From: DATIHQ01 sp035480535
GTDB lineage: Bacteria > Chlamydiota > Chlamydiia > Chlamydiales > SM23-39
Direction of reading: 5' to 3'
DNA length: 24,094 bases
Assembly (NCBI GenBank): GCA_035480535.1
Contig: DATIHQ010000027.1
Coordinates: 1 to 24,094 of the forward strand
Numbering within the stretch: position 1 is the first letter of the stretch; every line of letters starts with the position of its first letter. Shown here piece after piece: positions 8,710-16,114 of the stretch. The position numbers and the translations under genes were made by a program. The notes below the pieces were generated by a model. It was not told the origin of the DNA and ran no database searches. It was given only the letters and a program-made list of their open reading frames with translations.

Positions 8710-9442
8710 GCTTCACCGGGAGCGCAGCGAACGCCTGAGAAGTGGGCATGATTTCGATGGTGTTGACATTGACGTGGGGCGGCTGGGCGGCGCACCAGAA
8801 GACGGCCTCCGCGATGTCTTTGGCCTCGAGCGGCTCTTTATTTTCATAAATAGAAGTGACCCTGCTTTGATCTCCTTTAAATCGAACCTGTGAAAACTCT
8901 GTTCCCCCAACAAGTCCCGGCTCGACACAGGTAACTCTAACACCTGTCCCCAAAAGATCGGCGCGCAAATTTAGGGAAAATTGATGGGCAAATGCCTTGG
9001 TGGCGCCGTAAACATTGCCGCCGGGATAGGGATAAGTTCCCGCAACGGAGCCCAAGTTGATGATATGCCCGCTGCCCCGCTCGACCATGCCTGGCATCAA
9101 AATGCGCGTGCAAAAGACAAGCCCCTTTATGTTGGCATCGATCACCACTTCCCAATCATCCAGATCAGCGCGATAGGCCGGCTCCAGCCCCAGCGCCAGG
9201 CCTGCATTATTCACTAAAATATCGACCGGCCCCACCCCCGCAAGAATCTTTTCCACCTCTTCCCGTCTCATTACGTCCAATTCGATCACTTCAGAGGGCG
9301 CTCGCAGCGACTCTTTGATCTTCATCAGCCGATCCCGTCTGCGCGCTGTCAAAATCAATCGATAGCCTTTCTGATCAAACCGCCGCGCGATGGCCTCCCC
9401 AATCCCAGCAGACGCCCCCGTAATCAAAACAATTTTTTCCAT
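8699..9442 (-). CDS. ydfG: SDR-family 3-hydroxy acid / serine dehydrogenase, YdfG type
   Basis: 247 residues. The classical short-chain dehydrogenase layout is complete: NADP-binding TGASAGIG (8-15), NNAG (78-81) and the catalytic Ser132-Tyr145-Lys149 set in NVYGATKA. Several stretches, including ILVNNAGLALG.EPA, GNVYGATKAF, QFSLNLR and EPGLVGGTEFS.VRFKGD, agree closely with what I remember of E. coli YdfG. That enzyme oxidises L-allo-threonine, serine and related 3-hydroxy acids and reduces malonic semialdehyde. Length also fits (248 in E. coli). No Shine-Dalgarno sequence precedes the ATG; instead a good promoter ends seven bases before it. The stop lies inside the 3' end of the ankyrin gene. 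The substrate here is not provable from sequence. Confidence 0.88.
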   Translation of the reverse strand: MEKIVLITGASAGIGEAIARRFDQKGYRLILTARRRDRLMKIKESLRAPSEVIELDVMRREEVEKILAGVGPVDILVNNAGLALGLEPAYRADLDDWEVVIDANIKGLVFCTRILMPGMVERGSGHIINLGSVAGTYPYPGGNVYGATKAFAHQFSLNLRADLLGTGVRVTCVEPGLVGGTEFSQVRFKGDQSRVTSIYENKEPLEAKDIAEAVFWCAAQPPHVNVNTIEIMPTSQAFAALPVKPKQ

Positions 9443-9449
9443 GATCGTA

Positions 9450-9478
9450 GTTATAAATCACATGCCCATATTTTTCAA
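9450..9478 (-). promoter_or_regulatory. Promoter of ydfG, placed for a leaderless mRNA
   Basis: On the minus strand TTGAAA (9473-9478), exactly 17 bases, then TATAAC (9450-9455); both boxes match five of six consensus bases. Only seven bases separate the -10 box from the ydfG ATG. The expected transcription start therefore coincides with or adjoins the start codon. No Shine-Dalgarno sequence is present, which agrees with a leaderless transcript. Confidence 0.55.
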
Positions 9479-9480
9479 AC

Positions 9481-9715
9481 AGGCTTAGGATCTAAGCCGT
9501 AGCACGAATATCAGCGCAGAGGGAAAGGGCAGCGATAGAGAGTTCGCAGAGAAGAAAAAAAATCGCCTTCGGCGATCCGGGACCCTGCCCGGAGTTAGAG
9601 AGAGGCGCCCTTTCTCCCTCCGGACGAAGTCCGCCAACTTTCTCTCTGCGACCTTTCTATCTCTGCCCTTTCCCTCTGCGCTGATATTCGCATTACGTCA
9701 CAGATCCTAAGTCTA
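9481..9715. repeat. Long imperfect palindrome with internal hairpins, between mgtE and ydfG
   Basis: Two arms of about 77 bases, 9481-9557 and 9639-9715, are inverted copies. Within them 9505-9532 and 9663-9690 are perfect 28-base reverse complements. The interior carries short stems: ATCGCC-TTC-GGCGAT, CCGGG-accctg-CCCGG and CGGAC-GAA-GTCCG. The element begins only five bases after the mgtE stop and ends just upstream of the ydfG promoter, so it fills almost the whole gap. It may terminate mgtE transcription, but there is no classical stem plus T-run. The architecture (long outer stem, several small hairpins) resembles the repeat at 2465-2572, although the sequences differ. No gene is seen here. 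Confidence 0.8.
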
Positions 9716-9720
9716 TCCTA

Positions 9721-11172
9721 TTAAAAAAATAGATTGCTGACGCCCCAGGCGATGACGAAATAGATCGTCATACTCAGGAAGTCGTTGAAGGCGGTGACGA
9801 TGGGGCCGGCGGAGATGGCGGGGTCGACGCCGATGCGGGCGAAGAAGAGGGGGGAAAAGACGCCGAGGAGGGTGCCGGCGAAGCAGCCGCCGATAAGGCC
9901 GATGCTGACGATGGCGGCGACGGCAGCGGGAGTGGGGAGGCCGAGTGAGGCGCCGCTCATAAAATCGAGAAGATAGACGATGAGCCCGCAGCCGACGCCA
10001 AAGATGGCGCCAGTGAAGAAGCCGCTGCATAGTTCTTTGACAATTGTCTCACGGCGGCTGCCGACGGAGAGGCCCCCCATCGCCATGGTGCGGATGAGAA
10101 CGGTACTGCACTGGAGGCCAATATTGCCCGACATGCCGGTGATGAGGGGAACAAAAAAGAGGGCAAAGGTGAGAACGCCCCCTTCATGTTTTTGGAAAGA
10201 AGACATTACGCCCACGTTGAGCAGGCCAGCGAGAAGCGTCACGAGGAGCCAGGGCGCCCTCGTGAGAAAACGGCGGAGGATCGGGTCGTGAGAGGTAAAT
10301 TTCTCATTGGTACCCGCCATGCGGGCGATGGTTTCATCGGCTAAATCTTCCATCGCCTCGACGACATCTTCATGGGCAATGACGCCGATGAGATAATTGT
10401 CGATGTCGACGACGGGGAGAGAGAAGACCTTATATCGCTCCACAATGTCGATCACCTCTTCGCGTGTTGAGTCGGCCGTGACTTTGTGAAGGACGGGGCG
10501 CATTACCTGCCGAAGCGGGGTATTGGGAGGGTTGATCATCATGTTGCGGGCAGGGACATAGCCTTGCAGCTCGCCCGAGTGATTCAAAATAAAAATCCCC
10601 TTCGTGAAATCAATGCGGGGATTATCGCGAATATAGGCCGCCGCTTCGCCAATGGTCATATCCATCGTAAAGGCGAAAAACTCGGAGGTCATGAGGCGGC
10701 CAGCGCTCTTTCGGTCATGCTTGGTCAGCTCTCGAATCCGATTGGCTTTTTTCGAATCGATCAGCTCCATCAACCGGCGGAATCGCCGCTCAGGCATATC
10801 CTCAATGAGCCAAACAGCCTCATCGGTGGGAACTCGTTCAAAAATTTTCTTTAATTCCAGATCATCTAACTCACGAAAAAGCGCCAGGCGGGTATCGCTA
10901 TCGGTGTTGACCAGGAATTTAATCTTAGCGTCTCGATTGGGTAGATTTTCATAGAGAACGGGACGGACATTGGGGGGAAGATGGGAGGCGGCGTAGGCGA
11001 GGTCGATGGGGGAATGTTCGCAGGCGATTTTGGCAATGTCGTGAAGGCGGACTTTAGAGGTCTGTTTATGGAACGCTTTTTCGAGCTTTTCCTTTAATAA
11101 ATCGTCGATCCTTCCCGTATGCGATTCGAGCGGATTGGCGCTGGGGATATCTTCTTCTCTGGAAATTTCCAT
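9721..11172 (-). CDS. mgtE: Magnesium transporter MgtE
   Basis: 483 residues. MgtE is a homodimeric inner-membrane Mg2+ channel gated by cytoplasmic Mg2+ sensing. The N-terminal helical domain (about 30-155, with repeated LPPNVRPVLYENLP and MPERRFRRLMELI units) is followed by two CBS domains (about 160-285, e.g. LMTSEFFAFTMDMTIGEA and SLPVVDIDNYLIGVIAHEDVV). The five-helix membrane part begins near 305. The pore signature PLITGMSGNIGLQ and the C-terminal DPAISAGPIVTAFND (from D450), which includes the ion-coordinating Asp region, are both present. GAGGG lies four bases before the ATG. In Chlamydia mgtE (CT194) also lies close to the gyrase cluster, here separated from it by the ankyrin gene and ydfG. 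It is divergent from typA. Confidence 0.94.
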   Translation of the reverse strand: MEISREEDIPSANPLESHTGRIDDLLKEKLEKAFHKQTSKVRLHDIAKIACEHSPIDLAYAASHLPPNVRPVLYENLPNRDAKIKFLVNTDSDTRLALFRELDDLELKKIFERVPTDEAVWLIEDMPERRFRRLMELIDSKKANRIRELTKHDRKSAGRLMTSEFFAFTMDMTIGEAAAYIRDNPRIDFTKGIFILNHSGELQGYVPARNMMINPPNTPLRQVMRPVLHKVTADSTREEVIDIVERYKVFSLPVVDIDNYLIGVIAHEDVVEAMEDLADETIARMAGTNEKFTSHDPILRRFLTRAPWLLVTLLAGLLNVGVMSSFQKHEGGVLTFALFFVPLITGMSGNIGLQCSTVLIRTMAMGGLSVGSRRETIVKELCSGFFTGAIFGVGCGLIVYLLDFMSGASLGLPTPAAVAAIVSIGLIGGCFAGTLLGVFSPLFFARIGVDPAISAGPIVTAFNDFLSMTIYFVIAWGVSNLFF

Positions 11173-11191
11173 TCGTCCCTCATGGAAGCCT

Positions 11192-11221
11192 ATGATAAGT
11201 CATTTTTGAGCTTTATAGCAA
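11192..11221 (-). promoter_or_regulatory. Possible mgtE promoter
   Basis: Minus strand TTGCTA (11216-11221), 18 bases, TATCAT (11192-11197): four and five matches to consensus. The start would give a leader of roughly 12-15 bases that includes GAGGG. The rest of the 134-base divergent region with typA is AT-rich, and no clear typA promoter was recognised. Confidence 0.33.
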
Positions 11222-11306
11222 GCACATAGCTCTAGAAATTAAATAGTTTATCGTTTAAGCTTGCCGCAATGCATCTATTTCAAAAACCCATTAACTGAAA
11301 AACATT

Positions 11307-13121
11307 GTGTACGACCCAAAAAAAATCAGAAATATTGCGATCATTGCTCACATTGACCATGGCAAAACCACACTCCTAGATAATCTTTTAAAACAGTCAA
11401 ATATCTTCCGAGAAAATGAGAAAATTCCCGAGCGGGTCATGGATAGCTTCGACCAAGAACGGGAACGGGGCATCACCATTTTTGCGAAACACACTTCCGT
11501 CTACTACAAAGACTATAAAATCAATATTATCGATACCCCCGGCCACGCCGACTTCTCAGGCGAAGTGGAGCGAGTATTGGGCATGGTGAACTGCGTTCTA
11601 TTGCTGATCGATGCGCAGGAAGGGCCAATGCCGCAGACCCGTTTTGTCCTCTCCCAAGCGTTGAAGATGGGGCTAAGGCCGATTGTCGTATTGAATAAGA
11701 TCGACCGCCCCCATGCAAATCCCGATAAAGCCCTGAATTTGGCTTTCGATCTCTTCATGGAGCTCGGCGCCAACGACGAGCAACTCGATTTCCGCTACAT
11801 CTACGCCTCCGGTTTCAATGGCTACGCGATTGCAAAACTCGGAGATGAGCCAAAAGATCTCACGCCGCTCTTTGAAATCATTATCAAAGAAGCGCCAGCC
11901 CCCACCGGTAATCTCGATCTCCCCTTCCTCATGCAAGCGGCCACGCTCTCCTACGATGATTATGTGGGACGCCAGGCCTGCGGCCGGATTCTGGAAGGAA
12001 AAATTTTGAAGGGGCAAACGGTGACCCGCATTGACCGGAATGGGAACCATACAAATCACAAGATCGTCAAACTCGAAGGCTATTTAGGTCTGAAAAGAAT
12101 TGAAATCGACGATTGCGGCGCCGGAGATATCGTTTCCCTCTCGGGCATTCCAGAAGTTGAGATTGGCGATACGATTTCCTCCCCCGATAAAATTGTCCAA
12201 CTCCCCCCCATCACTCTCGCTGAACCCACCGTATCGGTCGAGTTCATGATCAATACAAGCCCCTTTGTCGGACGAGACGGGAAACATGTCACGATGAATA
12301 AACTCCGCGAGCGGCTCCAAAGAGAAAAACGGGCCAATATCTCTCTGAAGATCGAAGAAATCCCCAATCGAGACGACGCCATCCGCGTTTGCGGCCGAGG
12401 AGAGCTCCATTTGGCTGTCCTGATCGAGACGATGCGGCGCGAAGATTACGAATTGGCGCTCTCAAAACCAAAAGTCATCACAAAAGAGGTCGATGGGGTG
12501 ATCCTGGAGCCGATGGAACGGGTCCATGTGGAAGTTCCCGAACAATTTTCAGGAACTGTGATTGAAGATCTCTCCAAGCGAAAAGGGGAAATGCGCTCTC
12601 TGGAAACCTCCGAGCATGGCCTCACGACAATGCAATTTCTCGTCCCCACACGCGGTCTAATGGGCTATCGCAATGACTTCCTCACCCGCACCTCAGGACT
12701 TGGCGTCCTCACTTCGATTTTCGAAGTCTTCGCCCCTTGGAAAGGGGACATGGCCGGACGACTCCGCGGTGTCATGATCTCCAATAGCCTAGGCAAGGCA
12801 AATGGCTACGGTCTCTTCAATTTGCAAGATCGGGGAAGTCTCTTTGTCAAACCAGGCGACGAAGTTTACGAAGGAATGGTCGTCGGCGAACATGCGCGCG
12901 ACAATGACATCGTAGTGAATGCAATTAAAGCGAAGCAGCTCACCAACGTTCGAGCCGCCGGCAGCGATGAGAACATCATCCTCACGCCGCCTCGCAAGTT
13001 CACCCTCGAACAAGCGATCGACTACATCGAAGATGATGAACTCGTCGAAGTGACGCCTAATTTCATTCGCCTCCGCAAAATCTTCCTCACGGAAAACGAA
13101 CGAAAACGCCACTCTAGATAA
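11307..13121 (+). CDS. typA: Ribosome-associated GTPase TypA/BipA
   Basis: 604 residues, the usual length. This translational GTPase of the EF-G superfamily binds the ribosome and affects assembly and stress or low-temperature growth. GTPase motifs: AHIDHGKTT (14-22), RGITI, DTPGH and NKID. EF-G-like domains follow, with the conserved RGLMGYRNDFLTRTSGLG stretch and the TypA C-terminal end EQAIDYIEDDELVEVTP. The only sensible start is the GTG at 11307; an upstream stop (TAA at 11292) leaves no alternative ATG. The protein then begins, as expected, a few residues before RNIAIIAH. No strong ribosome site is visible. The next gene starts 30 bases downstream without an evident promoter, so the men operon may be read from typA. 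Confidence 0.95.
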   Translation: MYDPKKIRNIAIIAHIDHGKTTLLDNLLKQSNIFRENEKIPERVMDSFDQERERGITIFAKHTSVYYKDYKINIIDTPGHADFSGEVERVLGMVNCVLLLIDAQEGPMPQTRFVLSQALKMGLRPIVVLNKIDRPHANPDKALNLAFDLFMELGANDEQLDFRYIYASGFNGYAIAKLGDEPKDLTPLFEIIIKEAPAPTGNLDLPFLMQAATLSYDDYVGRQACGRILEGKILKGQTVTRIDRNGNHTNHKIVKLEGYLGLKRIEIDDCGAGDIVSLSGIPEVEIGDTISSPDKIVQLPPITLAEPTVSVEFMINTSPFVGRDGKHVTMNKLRERLQREKRANISLKIEEIPNRDDAIRVCGRGELHLAVLIETMRREDYELALSKPKVITKEVDGVILEPMERVHVEVPEQFSGTVIEDLSKRKGEMRSLETSEHGLTTMQFLVPTRGLMGYRNDFLTRTSGLGVLTSIFEVFAPWKGDMAGRLRGVMISNSLGKANGYGLFNLQDRGSLFVKPGDEVYEGMVVGEHARDNDIVVNAIKAKQLTNVRAAGSDENIILTPPRKFTLEQAIDYIEDDELVEVTPNFIRLRKIFLTENERKRHSR

Positions 13122-13151
13122 AATTGCACCCTTTCTTTAAAGTGGTTTGCG

Positions 13152-15179
13152 ATGAAAAAATTTTTCGTTGCCGCCACTTTTTTGATTCTCATCGCCTTTG
13201 CAATCCCGATTGAACATAAATATGACAAACTCTTTCGATTTTTTTCTCTCACCCTGATCCCCGATGGGTTAACTGTCCCAAAGGACTATGATCAGAAAAT
13301 CTACTTCTATATCTCCGATCTCGCTGCGGTGGTTCTCTTAGGAATCGCTCTCTTTTGGTTTCGTATTCCCTGGCGCAAATTTTTCCTCGAGCGGGGCTCG
13401 GGATTCCTTTGGGTGATTTTTTTCTGCGCGCTAGGTTCCATCATCGCCTCCCCTTTTGCGCACTATCCCATTCCCTACATCAGACTTTGGCAACTCTTGA
13501 CTCCCATTTTGCTCTTTTCTTTCTTGGCGCATGCCTTCACCGATGAACAAAGAGAAAAAATCACGCGATGGCTTCTCCTCACTCTCGTCATCGCCGCCCT
13601 TTTCCAAGCTGCCGTCGCCATTGCGCAATACTTTCTGCAAGATCCGATTGGCCTTCGAATCTTGGGAGAACAAGGGGGGAATTTTTCTCTCATCCCAGGA
13701 AAACATCGCTGGATTTTCGATTCGTTCTTTGGATACGAAGCTAAAAGGCCCCACATCCTCCGCGCCATAGGAACCTTTCCTCATACAAATGTCTTGGGCG
13801 GATTTCTAGCCCTCTCGATTCTCGCCGCCTATTTCCTCATTGAAAAGGTGCAGAAAGGGTGGGCGGCTTCCATTCCCTTCCTTTTCTTTGCCCTTTGCAC
13901 TACTTTTTCCCGTTCCGCACTCTTTGCTTGGGCGCTAGGAACTATCGTTTGGTTCTTCTTCCAAAGAAAACAAGCCTCTCGACTCCTCAGTTTAACTCTC
14001 ATTTTTTCCGTTGCGATCAGCGCCTTTCTCCTCTCTGATCAATTTCTAAAAAGAGGGGGCGTTGTCAATTACAATGCAGTGGCAAAAGGTTCTGACTCCA
14101 CTCGACTTGTCCATCAAAATATCGCTTTTCGGATGATTGAGAAAAACCCCTTTCTCGGCGTGGGGTTCACACAGCTTTCCATTCATTCTCCCGAATATTT
14201 TCCACCTAACATGGATGCGCACATCGCAAACACTGGCCCTCACAATATTTATCTATTCCTCGCCACAGAGACAGGGCTTATTTCTCTCGCCGCTTTACTT
14301 TTGTTTATCGCTACTCTCCTTTTTTCTGTCCGTCCTACAGACACGAAAACGGCTACCCTCTTCTCTATTTTCCTCGCCTTCCTCTTCATTGGAGGCTGCG
14401 ATTTCTACCCCATCCTCTTCCATCAGGGAAAAATGATGTTTTTCCTCATCGCGGGCCTCTTAGCTGCCCACATCCCCAAAAAAGAAACGGTTCCTATCCA
14501 ATCGGATAGCTGGAAAATGTTTGATCTCATTTCTCCGACTTATGACCGAATCAATCGAGTTCTTTCCTTGGGAATGGACCAAAATTGGCGCAAAAAATTG
14601 GCGAGCCACCTTCCCCTTCGAAATGATCTTAAAATCCTCGATTTGGCTACAGGAACTGGCGATCAATTATTGGCCCTTTTTGAGAAAAACCGCTCCATAC
14701 AATCGGCCATTGGGATCGATCTAGCTACCGAGATGCTTCAAATCGCAAAAAAGAAACTAGAATCTTATCCCCACGCCGTCTTTCTTAGAGCCGATGCGCA
14801 AGAACTCCCCTTTCCCGATTCCAGTTTTGATGCAGCCACTTTCTCTTTTGGCATTCGCAATGTAGCCAATCCTCTTCGCTCTCTAAAGGAAATCGAGCGC
14901 ATTTTAAAACCCAATGGCCGCTGCCTCATCCTAGAATTCTCCCTCCCCGCACGGCCCCTCCGCTTCTTCTATCTTCTCTACTTGCGCCATCTCCTGCCCC
15001 ACATCGGCGGTTTTCTATCCCGCAAACCCACCGCCTACCGCTACCTCAACCAAACCATTGAAACCTTTCCCTCCGGCAAAGAATTTTGCTCTCTCATGGA
15101 AAAAGCTAAGCTCGCTCATATTTCTGCACATCGAATGGCGTTCGGCGCCGTGACTCTCTATGTAGGAGATAAAATGTGA
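13152..15179 (+). CDS. Fusion: O-antigen ligase/polymerase-like membrane protein + demethylmenaquinone methyltransferase (MenG)
   Basis: One uninterrupted 675-residue frame carries two unrelated domains. Residues 1 to about 440 are a polytopic membrane protein (about ten hydrophobic spans) of the Wzy/WaaL O-antigen ligase type, with SRSALFAWALG and the characteristic GPHNIYLFLATETGLISL from 362. Residues from about 452 are a complete UbiE/MenG methyltransferase: MFDLISPTYDRINRVLSLG (from M456), SAM-binding LDLATGTGD (496-504), FGIRNV and GRCLILEFSLP. MenG C-methylates demethylmenaquinone, the last step of menaquinone synthesis, which fits the men genes that follow. The linker is short (HIPKKETVPIQSDSW). 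The internal ATG at 14517 lacks a ribosome site. The stop overlaps the menF start by four bases (GTGA). What the ligase half transfers is unknown. Confidence 0.88.
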   Translation: MKKFFVAATFLILIAFAIPIEHKYDKLFRFFSLTLIPDGLTVPKDYDQKIYFYISDLAAVVLLGIALFWFRIPWRKFFLERGSGFLWVIFFCALGSIIASPFAHYPIPYIRLWQLLTPILLFSFLAHAFTDEQREKITRWLLLTLVIAALFQAAVAIAQYFLQDPIGLRILGEQGGNFSLIPGKHRWIFDSFFGYEAKRPHILRAIGTFPHTNVLGGFLALSILAAYFLIEKVQKGWAASIPFLFFALCTTFSRSALFAWALGTIVWFFFQRKQASRLLSLTLIFSVAISAFLLSDQFLKRGGVVNYNAVAKGSDSTRLVHQNIAFRMIEKNPFLGVGFTQLSIHSPEYFPPNMDAHIANTGPHNIYLFLATETGLISLAALLLFIATLLFSVRPTDTKTATLFSIFLAFLFIGGCDFYPILFHQGKMMFFLIAGLLAAHIPKKETVPIQSDSWKMFDLISPTYDRINRVLSLGMDQNWRKKLASHLPLRNDLKILDLATGTGDQLLALFEKNRSIQSAIGIDLATEMLQIAKKKLESYPHAVFLRADAQELPFPDSSFDAATFSFGIRNVANPLRSLKEIERILKPNGRCLILEFSLPARPLRFFYLLYLRHLLPHIGGFLSRKPTAYRYLNQTIETFPSGKEFCSLMEKAKLAHISAHRMAFGAVTLYVGDKM

Positions 15180-16114
15180 AAATCTACTGGGCCGATCGAG
15201 AGGGAAAGGGCGCGCCCCCCGGTTGCACCTTTCATTGCCAAGGCTTATCCTTGCAGCGCCTCGATTCTCTTCCCCCTCCTACCGCCCCGATAAAGATTAT
15301 CAGACGTACGTATAGCCCAACCCGATCCGAATGGGAATCCAATGTGCAAAAAGCTCTCAAATCGATCCAAAAAAGTGAGCTCCATAAAGTCGTTTTAGCC
15401 CGCTGTCTCACCCTCGAGCTCGCCACCGCCCCCAATCCCCTCGCCATCGCCGCCGCGCTAAAGCCCAAATCACAAGGGGCCTTTCTCTTCTGCCTCCAAA
15501 GCCCCACCTTTTCCTTTCTCGGTGCTACTCCCGAGCGCCTCTTTGCCCGAAAAGGAAACGAACTCCTCACCGAAGCCATCGCCGGAACGCGCCGCAGAGG
15601 CAAAAACGGCTCTGAAGATGAACGCCTCAAATTGCAGCTCCTCAACTCCCCCAAAGATCTCCGCGAATTCTCCTTTGTGCAAACCTATTTGCAAGAAACG
15701 CTGCAGCCCCTTGCCGATCCCATCCATTTTTCTCCGCTGTCCATCCACGCCACCCAAAATGTGCAGCACATCTATAGCCGCTGCACCGCAACGCTCAAAA
15801 AAGAAGTCACCGACGAAGAGCTCCTGCATCACCTCCACCCAACGCCGGCTCTTTGCGGCATGCCGAAACAAAAAGCGCTCCAATTCATACAAAAATTCGA
15901 GCCATTCGATCGCGGTCTCTACGGCGGCGTCATTGGCTGGAAAACATCACACTCCTCTGAATGGATTGTCGCCATCCGCTCCTGTCTCATCGAAGGAAAA
16001 ACAGTGAAACTCTATTCTGGAACTGGCATTGTGGCTGGTTCAGATCCCCAAGAAGAATGGGAAGAACTCGATCAAAAACTAAAGCTCTATGATGGAATCT
16101 TTTTGGATCATTGA
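15176..16114 (+). CDS. menF: Isochorismate synthase, short form
   Basis: 312 residues. It converts chorismate to isochorismate, the entry step of classical menaquinone synthesis. The chorismate-binding domain is intact: SELHKVVLAR with the general-base Lys71, GATPERL (116-122), TEAIAGTRRRG (132-142), DLREFSFV (E164), HIYSRC, LHPTPALCGMPK, FDRGLYGGVIGW and SGTGIVAGSDPQEEWEE (from about 281). E. coli MenF is about 430 residues. This protein lacks most of the usual N-terminal half and keeps only about 50 residues before the catalytic core. GTG start, with AGGAG seven bases upstream, overlapping the previous stop by four bases. The operon context with menD, menH, menB and menA favours MenF over a salicylate- or anthranilate-type enzyme. 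Confidence 0.9.
   Translation: MKIYWADREGKGAPPGCTFHCQGLSLQRLDSLPPPTAPIKIIRRTYSPTRSEWESNVQKALKSIQKSELHKVVLARCLTLELATAPNPLAIAAALKPKSQGAFLFCLQSPTFSFLGATPERLFARKGNELLTEAIAGTRRRGKNGSEDERLKLQLLNSPKDLREFSFVQTYLQETLQPLADPIHFSPLSIHATQNVQHIYSRCTATLKKEVTDEELLHHLHPTPALCGMPKQKALQFIQKFEPFDRGLYGGVIGWKTSHSSEWIVAIRSCLIEGKTVKLYSGTGIVAGSDPQEEWEELDQKLKLYDGIFLDH

Noticed and set aside
14517..15179. MenG as a separate gene starting at the internal ATG 14517
   Set aside because: There is no stop between the two domains and no ribosome site before this ATG; a fused protein is the simpler reading, though reads should be checked.
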